From contig MEDY01000161.1 in assembly GCA_001724265.1 (NCBI GenBank), positions 1 to 64,000 on the forward strand: a stretch of 64,000 nt of DNA, written 5' to 3'. This document shows, one piece after another, positions 1 to 11,068 of the stretch. A model generated the notes under the pieces. The model made no database searches, was not told the DNA's origin, and saw only the letters and a list, made by a program, of their open reading frames with translations. Numbering within the stretch: the stretch's first letter is position 1; the number at the start of each line of letters is the position of its first letter. Origin of the DNA: Rhizaria sp. SCN 62-66 (Eukaryota > Rhizaria, unplaced). The position numbers were made by a program, and so were the translations under genes.

Positions 1-1699
1 CAGTGATGTTTATTGAGGATGGGGAGTCTGGCCGAGTGCCGCCACACCACAAACATGTGGGGGAAGAGGCTCAATCGGCCCAATTCGCGACCCCCGTGTT
101 AATAGTCCTGCAAGGGCAAGGACGGGTGGCGAAATCAGTGATGAACTTTGAGGCAATAACTGATATATATAGATAATGTTTTTGAACGTAGTAACAAGAC
201 AAGACACAAAAATAAGTGTTTTTTTATATAATCGGTATATATGCCAAATAGTGTTTTTCTTATCTTAAAACAAGGAGCTTACAAGTCGTATCTCCTCTCA
301 CCACATAACAAATTTGTGTGCCGGTAATTTGCAATTCGTTTGTGGTGGAAGAGATAAACCAGCATAGATCAAGATAGAAAGTCTTTTATTGGTGGCAAGT
401 GAACAAATATCAACAGATATTTGCATATATACTTGAAGTGACGATTGTCTATAGGAAAGAAGCTGGTTAAAATACCAAAGCCATCGATCACGCTTGAGTT
501 CAACGTCACCGTAACAAAGAGAAAGGGAGAGAGATAGGAATTCGAGGAAACCAACGTTGTATTTAAGTTGCAGCGTCGCGCCTAAGCATATTCAATGTGA
601 TATCAGTCGAAAGGGAGGAGTTCAGCAAGGCTGTCAGTGATGTGAGAGCTGACTCAAGAACAACATCGTACTTTGTTATGATGCATCATAAAGTGTTGAT
701 TCTAGAGTCTAGGGTTTGCTCCATTTTGTTTCAGGGCTGTAACCTAAAACGGTCCAGAGTTCGCCTTGGCAGGAATGTTTCTCCCATGCCCAGACCTGCG
801 AAGGGTGCCTGTTCGCAAACGTAACTGGGCCATAACAAACGCAGCATGCACCCCGCAAGAGTTCCTGTGAACTCAACAGCGAGGAGTGTAGCCGAATCAA
901 AGATAATCACATCAAACCAATAGCCTAGTGTACACTTTATTATATTGAATGAACATATATTTTTGCTCTTGTATGACTATCGAAAACAAAGAAATAACCA
1001 CTTTCCACACTTATCGCAGAGCATGAAGAGGTGCAATTCTTAGAGATATCATGGAATTATTAACTGCTTCAAGTGTACAAGCAGTGACTTTTCACTTGAA
1101 AATGTGTTTTCTTTTGTGAAATTGTAATTTTATATTGAGACGCAAGTGTTGTGGTGAGACGTCGACAATGAGGTGCGATTTCCTACGTGGGTTCTTGCGT
1201 CAGGTTGCGGTTCCTAAAAAATCAGCGGGGCCAGAGGGAGGCGGAGCAGGAGGTTGAGTCCAAAGTGGAGGAGATGACCCATTTGCCCACATGGATACAC
1301 GCTTTTGAACACAAAACCGTACATGTCTTTAGACAACGCTTTAATAGATATTCTGGGCAGGGTTTTGACCCAAGAATTTTTGATGGTGGATGTAGGGAGT
1401 CGTGCGCGAGAAGAGAGCTGGGCGTGAGGCATCGACGTCGTTCCGTGCTCTTTTCCCGACGCCAATTCTGCCCTCCTATTTCATTCTATTGAATCTAAAC
1501 CGTGTTTTTTCTGTAGAATAATGTTTTAATTCGTCTAATATATTGTATTATTTCCAGAAACCTCACTTTATCTTCCTTTTTTCCCCTCGCTCGTGTCGCC
1601 CGCCACAAATTGTCATCTTCACCACAACCTTTCTCCAGCCTCGGTTCCTCACTCAGCTTCCCACGCTTCCCCCGCAACGCAGCCGTGCCTCGCAACACC
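1..1699. other. Intergenic, upstream of homeobox gene
   Basis: AT-rich non-coding DNA. The short open frames here (for example around 597-824 and 1187-1492) have no codon bias like the real genes, often lack ATG starts and match no family I recognise. The last 150 bases before the homeobox ATG are C/T-rich, as expected for a leader or promoter-proximal region. I see no tRNA, terminal repeat or transposon gene. Confidence 0.6.
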
Positions 1700-3628
1700 A
1701 TGCCGCGCGGATACTCCTCCGCGTCTCTTGTCACAGGCAAACGAACCGCGTCTGTGTCTTCTACATATGGCTCCCGCTCTGCTAAAACAGCCGAAGTCCT
1801 CGCAGCAGCCTCATCCTCCGCCTCCAACTCTAACTCCAACTCCAGCGCCAGCGCCAACAGCAGCGGCCCTGGCAGCGGGAGCGGAACCCCTACGTCGACG
1901 GCTGCAACCACCGGCTCCATGGGTCGCTCTAAACGCACCGCTGGTGGCCACTCACTGCAGACCAAGTCTCCGCCCCCTACGTCCTACTCCCCTTCCCTGA
2001 CCACGGACGCTCTCTCTGCCCACAGCAGCAGCAGCAGCGGAGGCGGTTCAGGCAGTGGTTCAGGCCGCGCGTCGACTCAACTCCCCTCCTCCCACGACGC
2101 GTTGGGACACGTTCTGGCGAGCGCAGATATCTCGACTGCGCTGGGCTCTATCTCCGGCCTCGATCTCCAGGGCAAGTCGTTCCCCCTCCTCAACCCGAAC
2201 CCCAACCCTGCCGCTACCGCCGTCACTTCCAGCACCCCGGGCTCTGCGCTGTCCGGCTCCTCCGCCAGTCCGCTCGCCTCTGCTGCCTCTGCGTCTGCGT
2301 CATCGACGGCTGCTGCCACGGCGTCCTACCGTCTGAACCTTTCCCGCGACCCTTCCGTCGACCCCCTGACGTCAGCCTACTCCGCCGCCGCCGCCGCCAC
2401 GGCCCCCTTCTACCCGGCGGCCGTCACCGACCCCGCCACCGCCGCCGCCGACTCTGCCTGCAGCGTCTTAGCATGCGCCGGTACAACCCCTAGCCCAAGC
2501 GGAGCCCCCTCAGCCCTCGCGCTGCTGACTGACCTCACCTCCCTGCGCCCTGAGGACTGCCCGGCCCCTCTCCCGTTCTCCCTCGCTCGTCCCGCCGACA
2601 TCCCTCTGCCGCCACCGATCCGCCGCTACGCCTTCTGCGAGGAATACCTCCGGACAGTGGTTCTGCACCTGCTCGCAACCCACTTCACCGAAGCCGACGG
2701 TTTCATCGCCCAACTGCAGAAGTACAAGCTCCTCGCCTGGTTCGACGACATCAAGGAGCAGCTGCTCGACGAGTTCATCTGGCGCTCCATCGCCCTCATT
2801 CGCTTCTGCACCACGGGCCCCGCGGAAGGCACGCCGACTACCGCCGCCGCCCTCGCGGTCGCCGCCGACGCCCCGCCCGGCGCCGGGGCCGCCTCGGTCG
2901 TCCCTGGCGCCACCGCGGATGCGCTGCCGGCGGTCAAAACGGCCGCCGCCGCCGCCGCCGGGCTGTCGGCCGCCGCCAACGCCAACGCCAACGCTGGGAG
3001 TGCAACGACCTCTGGCCCTGGCTCCGGCTCGAGCGTTAGCAGTGGCGCCGAGGGGGGGTTGACAGTGGACGACGGGTGGGTTCCCTCCGCGCTGGCCTAT
3101 ACGCACGGCACCACGGCCCAGAGGCTCCGGCAGCTGTACGAGGCCTACGCGCTGGCGCATTACCGCGTCGTCGAGCTCGGACTGATCCTAGTCGAGGCCG
3201 TCGCGGCAGACCGCAAGGGCTTAGTCGTTGTGAACCAGTCCCACGGCCGCGCCATCAAGGACCACTTCGCACACGACAAGGTTCGTACTCTCAAAGGGTG
3301 GTTCTACGCCAACTGGGCCTCCCCGTTCCCCGACGCCGCCACAAAACGCCTCTTGGCGGATGCCTCGGGGCTCGACCTGAGCCAGCTGCAGTCGTGGTTC
3401 ATCAACTGGCGCGACCGCAACTGGAAGACCGTCCGCGCCGAGATCGCGGACCGCCGCCGGGAGGCTGCCGCTCGGCTGGCCCGGCTGGCCGCGGCGGCGA
3501 GGGGCTTCCTCGCGGCGTCGCGGGTGGCGAGGGCGACGGCGCTGGCGACCCTCGAGGGCCACAGGCGGAGGGTGGACTTGCTGAGGGACAGGCTGCTGGG
3601 GGTGCGGAACGCCCACGGCCAGTTCCTC

Positions 3629-3698
<70 letters not shown>

Positions 3699-5380
3699 GC
3701 AGCAGCAACGGGAGCTCTAACCCCAATAACAACCACAACGGCAGTAACAGCGGTAGTGACGGCAATGTTGGGGCTGGACTGCGGTCTGGCTCGAGCTCTG
3801 AGAGCAACAGCTCACGCCCGGGCTCTGCGGTTGGCTCTGGCTCAGACAGTCCTCACCCTCTCCACACCGCCAACAACAACAGCAGCAACTCTGTGGCGAC
3901 CGGGTCATTGTCGTCGACTGCGACTGCGCGTGAGATGTCGTCGTCTGGAACTTCAGCCTCCCTGTCTAAGCAAGCGCGCTCCTTCGTCCCCACTCCGGCG
4001 TTTCTGTACGTCGACGACAACGTTGAGCTCGCGGCTCTGTTGGAGGCCGCCTGCCGTGCCGCTGCGACGGACACCCTCGCTCCCGCTTTGTTGCCGCCTC
4101 CCGGCTGCCAGAGTCAGAGCTACAACCTGAACCATCTGTCCCCTTCCTCCGCCGCTGACGTCGCCCCCTTGCGCGCTGACCTCCTTGCCTTCCTCCCCGA
4201 CGAGCTCGTCACCCGCGCGGCCGAAATCGCGGGCTCCATGGCCGCGCGGAAGCTCAAGCCTCTGGGCGCCAACGCTCCCGCCGCTCTGAGCGCCGTCGCT
4301 AATACAATGGCCGGTTTCTCCGCCGCGGCGGGGCAGCGGGCGGCGGCATTGAGGGCTGCAGCGGCCAACAACACGGCGCTGGCGTTGTCGGCCAGAATCG
4401 GCTCGAACGTTGCGGGCATGCTTGCTCACGGTCACTCTGCTGCGGGTACCCATGGTGCTCACGGTCACCACCCTGGGGCAGTCCGTCCTAGTGGTGCTCA
4501 TGGGGTGTACAGTCAATCGCTGGCCGCGGCGCAGGCGCAGTTACAGAGTCAGAACTCAAGCCTTGCGCTGCCTGTCGGCAGCAGCATCATCAGCTCCACG
4601 ACCGCCAACCCCAACGCAAACAGTGCTCATCCTACCGCCTCTGCCAACTCTCTGCAGTCGCAGTCACCGGTTCCCGGCGCTCATGTGACACAGGGGGCTG
4701 GGTCACGGCCGTTGAGTCCGGCTGAGTTGATGCAAGCGTTGAGGGCGTCTGTATCGGCCTCCGCCGCCGCCGCCGCCGCCGCCGCCACCGCCGCTGCTAC
4801 TGGCTCTGGCTCTGGCTCTGTGACCGGTGTCACCGGCGTTGCTGCTGGGGGGAATGGTCCTGCTGGGTCTACTCTGAGTGCCTCATCGACCCCGGTACCT
4901 CTGGGGGTACCCATGGGTCACCTCTCGTCCACCCCTAGCAACATGAGCCATCTTAACGGCAGCAACAGCAGCAGCAGCAGTGGGGGCGTCATTGTGAGCT
5001 CGGGTAATGACGCTGCTGATGCGATCCGGCTTCAGATTCAGCAGTTGCAGCAACAGCTTCAGCTGCAGCTGCAACACCAAGGCCAGCAGCAGCAGCAGCA
5101 GCAGCAGGCTCAGAGTCAGCTTATCAGGGCGAGGTCCGTCTCCCCTCTCGCCACCGCCCGCGCCCCCGCTCTCACCCACAACGCCAGTCGTAGCAGCAGC
5201 AGCAGCAGCAGCAGCAGCGGCAACGGCAACGGCTTGGCTATGACTGACCGCGACCGTGACCACGACAGAATCAGCAACAACAGCAGCAACAATAGCACAA
5301 CTCCGAATACGGGTTTGGTGACATCGCAAACGACTCTGCTCCAGCGCCCTCCATCCCTCCAGATCATCTCCAACTCTACC

Positions 5381-5411
<31 letters not shown>

Positions 5412-6127
5412 GCAACAGCTCCAACGCTATCACCACCGACAACAACGCCGGTAACGGTAACAACAGCGTCGCTTCCGTCGCCGGCAGCCGCCCCCCGTTG
5501 TTAAGCCGCCCCCCGTCGCTGGGTCACCCGCCCTCGCTGCCGCACACGCCTTCCCTCGGCGCTGGCGGCGGCAACGCCGGCGGCCTCGGCGGCGGCCTTA
5601 GCCTCAACGGCAGTCTCAACGGGAGCCTCAACGGGAGTCTCGCTTTTGGCGGTATGTTGGGCACCGGCCTCGGTCTCTCTAATGGCGCTGCTACTGCCGC
5701 TGCCGCTGCTGCTTCTGCTTCTGCTTCGAACGCGGCCACCGGCGGCAGCAGTCACGCAGGGCTTGTGTCTGTGACGGGGGTTTTGCCTCCACTGAACGCC
5801 ACTGCCGCCAGCGCAGCTCTCACTTCCCCTTCCTCCACGACTGCTGCTGCTGCTGCTCATAACAACAACGCTGTTGTCACTCCGGCTGCGAAGAGTGGTC
5901 GTGAGACCAATCCTGCTGGGACTGCGCCTGCTGATTCCGACGCTTCTGCTGCTGCTGTTGCGATGGACGGGCCTCCGCCGTTGCTGCGCCCTCATTCTGC
6001 TCCCGACACACTCACCTCCAACACCAACGCGCCTGCGAATGCTGTGACGGCGGCTGCTGTCGCGGAGGCTGAGGCTGAGGCGGAAGTGACGCACATCGCG
6101 AAGCGTCCTCGCCGTGGCCAGCACTAA
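1700..6127 (+). CDS. TALE/KN-type homeodomain protein, 1475 aa, with long low-complexity regions
   Basis: Probable DNA-binding transcription factor of the nucleus. The homeodomain lies at about residues 525-576 and ends in the recognition helix QSWFINWRDRNWK, with W566, F567, I568, N569 and R571 in the canonical homeodomain order; Ile before Asn is typical of TALE proteins. The preceding helix contains NWASPFPD, matching the TALE loop region of KNOX/BELL/PBX proteins. A helical segment at about residues 308-370 (RRYAFCEEYLRTVVLHLL) is the only other ordered-looking part and could be a partner-binding domain. The rest is Ser/Ala/Gly/Asn/Gln-rich, including 23 Asn in a row just after the homeodomain and a Gln-rich stretch near residue 1130. 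The open frame extends upstream to a TTG, but ATG 1700 has a CACCATGCC context and is the first credible start. It ends in TAA. No intron is visible. Family assignment is firm; the subclass (KNOX, BELL or other) is not decidable here. Confidence 0.88.
3629..3697 (+). repeat. Pure (AAC)23 coding microsatellite
   Basis: Twenty-three uninterrupted AAC codons, giving an Asn tract at residues 644-666 of the homeobox protein, followed directly by AGC codons. Purity at the nucleotide level suggests recent slippage expansion. Confidence 0.97.
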
Positions 6128-8937
6128 GTAGGCACTTAGATTAAGCGCTTAGTACTTGTTGTGCCCTCACCGTGGCCACCACGAAGTGGGGGCTTGCTCT
6201 GCTTACCTGCTGACCTCCCTCCACCAATCTGCGCGGCTGGGGGGCCAGGGCCGGGGCCAGAGCCCGGGGCTAAACACCGTGCGTTTTAGAAACACACTGC
6301 GTTTTGCTGTTGCTGTGCGTATGTTGACTGCATAGCTCTGTTCACACCCCACCATTTCTGCGCGGTTGGGTTGCACTTTAGCCTTACTTGGCTCTGCTTT
6401 GCCTCACACGCACACAACTGACCTTGTTGTCTCCTGTGCTTTGCTTTGCTTTGTTAGCTTAGTTAAGCTTTGTTTTGCCTTTAATTTGCGTTGCCTTACC
6501 ACTCTGCGCGGTTGAGGTCACCACACAAGGCACACAGCAGAGACGCAACAGTCAAGAGAGCCAACTTGCGACAGAATGAGTCTTAGTTGTTGCAACAGCA
6601 AGAAGTTCTCGTTTGTTCTGGTGACTCGCTCTTGGCGCACTCATCTTTCCTACAATATATCATCGTCGACTCCATCGTCGAAAATCCATGGTGTTTCATT
6701 TTGTTTCGTTCTTTTTATGTTGCTCTGCGTTCTCTCAGCTATGTGCTTTGTTCTGTGTGTATTACCGTCACTCCCCACCCCTCAGCTCACACATCTTCAG
6801 GGCACTCTCATTCTCCCACTCGGCAACAATCACAGTCGCCTTCGTCGACTAGTGACTCTTTGTTGGGTGATTTGTGTGAGACCCTACGTAGATACGATGT
6901 GTAAGCTGGCTTTGCGTCCGCAATTACGTTTATTCTCTTCTCACGCACATTCTGGGATGCTTTCTTTTGCGCGTCACTAAGACTCTCCTGATTCGCATTC
7001 GCTTGTTTCTCTCGAATGTGTGTGTGTTTTTGTTTTTGTTTTTTCTTAGGCGGGCGCGTTTTGAATGTAAGTCGAGTGTGACTGCGCCGTATGTAAGTAC
7101 TCTTGGTACTTACACCGACTCACTCACACCGCGGCTAATATTCCGAACCGCCACGCCGCCCCGTTGCCCACTTATGCCGTTATCATTGATTGACTCGCTC
7201 ACTTCCAGCATGAAACGTCGTGTTGCTCTGCTAAATGTCGGCGACAGCACGTTGTTTATTGTTGCTTTGATGAGTCAGCAATCACGTAACGCGTGAACGA
7301 CGCACGGGTTGCGCCCTACGGTCCCTCACTCTCTGCTCTCTATGAAATATACTCTGTTTCCCACATGTTACGTGTTTTTTCTACAAAACACGGACCCGTG
7401 ATCACGAGTCCACTCAATGGCAGAGATATTAGGGGACTGACGGCGCCATATACCCCCCTTAAACATCACTCTTTTTCTTCTCTCACATCTTCTCTCAATC
7501 TCTGTCCCATCGATCGAATCGGTTTCTCAGTTTCTGAAGTCTCAGAGATCTCACCGCCCTACCAGCACACTGGTCTCTCTCGAGAAACTCTCTCTCTTTC
7601 TATCTCGCTTACTCTCTCTCTCTCTCTCAGCTATTCGTTCATTCACTCTCTCATCTCTCATCCCCCGTTGCTGACATTCTCACGCGTCGACACTGTCGTC
7701 GCTTGATCGTCTCAGCGGCGCCAATTTCACTGTGTGTACTCTCTAGTCAGTGCACACAAACCCAATTTGCTCGGCAATCTCCCTTGTCTCTAGAGGGTGG
7801 TACCGAGCCTTTATATGTACATGTATCCCGTAAACACCACCAACCATCCCCCCTTACATCAACACCACAGTCTTATCTAGACACCGCAACAGTTGTTATC
7901 ACACGTTCCTCGATATCCCTCTACGTTTCTGCGTCTGTCTCTGTGTGTGACTCTCTTCTCTCAACTTCTCTCACTCTCTCTGTTCTCTCACTCAGTGCAG
8001 GCAGCGTCTCGCTCTGCTCTTTGGTTCGAACACCACAATGCCCCAAACCCTTTTTTTACACTCGGCTATTAGCTGTCTCCTCCTCGATTACTCCCAACTC
8101 GGCGCTTTTTTGCTGAACAAGCTCCACAGCGCAGCGTTGGATATGCTATTCGTGAGCGCAGTGAGAACCGCTTGTGTGTTTCCCTATCACCAGTCGTTGT
8201 TTCATATCACATGTCGTATCACACCACACACACTATCACGCTTTGTCTTGCTGCAATCAAGCAGTAGCTGCAAGTTGGGCAAAGCAAGTGACTAGTGAGT
8301 GACCTGAAACGCGTCTTTTTGTCCCCTTGAATTCCTTCGAAGTACGCGCTTTAATTCTTTTATATTGTCGCGTTTCTCTGTATTTCTCTCCATATATCAG
8401 ACTAATCTAAAGTCTAGTTTTTTCTCTATCATGTTTCTCTTTGTCCCTGTTTATTTTCCTCTCAAAATATGTCTCTCTCATCTCATATGCTCACTCGTCA
8501 GGTCGCAGTACCGTATTATCACAACCACATGTTGCAATGTGCGAGCAGTGTTTAACGGCTGGATAGCAGCGGCGAATCCCGTCTGTATGCAGTGCTGCTG
8601 CGGGCTCTGCGACACTTTCGCTTGTTTTCTGACTCCAAAGCTGTTACTCTGTCTTGTATTCCATACCCTTGTGTCTTAATGTTGGCGACTGGAGGTGTGA
8701 CGTGGTGACATGATGACTGTCTGACGTGTTAAAATGACTGACTTGCGATGCTCCGCGCTCACAGTCATTCGTTTTATCACTCTCACTTGTCACTGAATCA
8801 CTCGTTCTAAACTGCACTCACTTTGCACACGCACGCATTGCTTTTAGCAAAGTGTTTATCAATACACGTATCTTCTTGGGTCAACATGGATCTTTGTTGT
8901 TTCGCATTTTGGTACTGGCGCGGGAACAGGTGAGCGC
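6128..8937. other. Long T/CT-rich intergenic region
   Basis: About 2.8 kb downstream of the homeobox stop. It is T- and C-rich on the plus strand, with a strong CT-repeat zone near 7555-7665. Several open frames of 75-137 codons exist on the plus strand, but their composition follows the CT bias and they resemble no known protein. It may hold the 3' UTR of the homeobox gene and the promoter of the candidate gene at 8.9 kb. No transposase, terminal repeats or RNA gene found. Confidence 0.6.
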
Positions 8938-9176
8938 ATGCGCCCGGATCCCAAGCCCATCGATACGAGCACCGCTGACATCACGGCTGAGCGCGCACAG
9001 CACTCCGGCGCCACGGAGTCAGTCATCCGTGGGCGCTGGGGTGGCAGGGCAGGCTTCGGACGCTCAAGAACCACAACGACAAAAGGTGGCTGAAGCCTGA
9101 ATACAGGGAGCGTCATGCGCAGCGCCAGCGCGAGAACAACACGAAGAAGCGCGAGCAAAATGCTCACAGTCATTAA
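8938..9176 (+). pseudogene. Candidate small gene broken by a frameshift; C-terminus resembles bS21-type ribosomal protein
   Basis: Two adjoining plus-strand frames both show the GC-rich codon usage of real genes here. The first starts at ATG 8938 (MRPDPKPIDTS) and reads to TGA 9091. The second is open through the overlap and continues as LKNHNDKRWLKPEYRER to TAA 9174-9176. They join sensibly only if the frame changes near 9040-9055, by one base gained or two lost. The second part, basic with KRWLKP followed by an Arg-rich helix, resembles the C-terminal half of the bacterial/mitochondrial S21 family, but the similarity is short. An AG at 8928-8929 could be a splice acceptor for an upstream exon I could not locate. 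It could be a pseudogene, a sequencing error in a live gene, or a programmed frameshift. Confidence 0.35.
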
Positions 9177-10498
9177 GAGTGTGCAAAAATGTGTTTCACC
9201 ACTGGCGCCTCGTCCGTCACGAAGAGTAGCAGCCAGCGCGCGTCCAGCGCAAGCAGACGAAAAAGAAGATCAAATAGAATATGCATTAACAATCGCGCGA
9301 CCATTGCGACAGCAGCAGTAAGTTGCTGCTGTACCTCCCGCATATCCCACTAAAACACAGCTTGTTATTTTGCAAATGTAATAACAATGTTGTTCAAAAC
9401 GCATCAGATATGTAGCCCTTTAGTTTGTTTTCGTCTTATCGAGAGAGAGGTTTTGATTGGGCGATTCAAATAGACTCAATGTACTCAATGTGACTTTAAA
9501 CTTTGTAGAAATGTACGCGTACTTTGTATTCATTTGAAGGTGATCGCTACTATATCAGTATTTTTACATTCGTGTGTTGACAACTTCATCATCCTTATCT
9601 TTTAGTAAACAGCAATAGCAACGGCGCTACAAGTGTTGTGCGCGACAGAGCTAAGACCTATTTGTAAAGTGTGAAGTGATCTAAAAGCTATACAGTACTA
9701 AATCTGCATCAAGCAGCAGTAGTCGAGCGTGTTTGTTTTCGGTGAACTGTTTGTGTGACGTATTATGGTAGGTTTCGTATGGGGATACATGTATCAAATA
9801 GAAAGAAGCGTTCGCCCTCCTGTCTAGCCTGTCTAACTTGCTTCTAGTCAGCGCCCTCGGTAGCAAGAGCGAACAAAGTAGAAGTGTCAGATTAGGAACG
9901 AACTGAGAGTGTGTGTGTGAACGTGCGAGTCTACACGCTGTCCTCGTCATTATTACTCTAGAATAGTACGAATCCACTCACACACAGATGAAATAACGTG
10001 GTGTTTTGTTGTTACATTTTTCGATGGGAGACAAAACACATGTTTCTCTGCTGCGCCAAGACCGCGACTGCGCTAAAAACACGCATGTTTCTCTCTACAT
10101 CTCTCTTCTTAAGGCAGGTACTTATGTACAACTTAAGACTCAACAATCCACTCATTCGTTAACGTTCGTTGCTCGTACGCATGCATACATGAGTACGTGA
10201 TATGACTGGACCGTAGTGCTTAGTGGCCAGTCAGAACCGCGACTGTTGCTGCAGTGAAGGCGGAACTGTGAACGGGAGTGATTTGTGAGTTGGTTAGTGA
10301 CTGTGAGTACGAGTGACCGTGCTCGCAAGTGGCTAAGTGCGTTCAGAGAGAAAGAAGCTAGAGAGAGGACAGAACATGGTTTGCTGCAGTGGCGTCACTG
10401 ATGCGCGGAACAATATGCAGAGAAACGGAAAATATGAAACTGAAATATGAAATGATTCCTTTCACTCGTATCATGTGTTACTGATTACAACGAGAGAG

Positions 10499-10551
<53 letters not shown>

Positions 10552-11068
10552 GTGAGTTAGCGGTGTCATCACATCGTATGTTTAAACTTAAAGCTTAAGC
10601 ACACAACAAAAATTCACGTGCAGAGAAACTCGCGTGCAGAGGCAATGCCGCGCAGATAGCATTGCACAAAACCAGTTGTGTCTCAAAATTCGATAGCAAA
10701 ACAACAAAAGAGAAAAAGAGCGATCAGGAGAGATATAGCGAGTGTGTGGAGGGAAACGGCGGGCAGTGAAGAGCGATTTTGGTGGTTACGCGGGCGCTCT
10801 CACAGTGTACTGCTGATCGCAATGTAGCGTGCGCAACGCAACAGACCATAAAAGCCCCTTAACACTGGCCGCGCCTCTGACTTGACTGCACGTCTCTCTC
10901 ACTGTCTCATTTCTCATTCTTCTTAAGCTTGACTATTTGTTGAAACAACTGAACACGGAGAGGTGAAACCATTCGCGAACAGTTTCTAGAAACCGGCATA
11001 AATGCGACATACACTATGGAATGACCATGCGCAAGCAGTGGCTTAACTTTACACACGCGGCTTGACTT
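9177..11068. other. Intergenic between convergent genes, with GT microsatellite
   Basis: About 1.9 kb of AT-rich DNA 3' of the leftward proline dehydrogenase gene. It contains a dinucleotide GT run (10502-10546) and scattered GA-rich pieces. Open frames at 9681-9977 and 10006-10200 look random. No RNA gene or transposon seen. Confidence 0.6.
10502..10546 (+). repeat. (GT)n microsatellite
   Basis: About 22 uninterrupted GT units in non-coding DNA, followed after one change by four more. Confidence 0.95.

Noticed and set aside
30-110. tRNA or SINE-like A box (TGGCCGAGTG) near the window start
   Set aside because: There is no matching B box, no paired acceptor ends and no T-run at a sensible distance.
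3304-3807. Poly-Leu, poly-Val, poly-Gln and poly-Cys frames over the AAC tracts (also at 16174-16510)
   Set aside because: They are the other five readings of the same trinucleotide repeat; only the Asn frame joins conserved or gene-like sequence on both sides.
7293-8116. Plus-strand open frames of 137 codons downstream of the homeobox gene
   Set aside because: Ser/Leu-rich translation follows CT-repeat DNA, with no domain and no gene-like codon usage.
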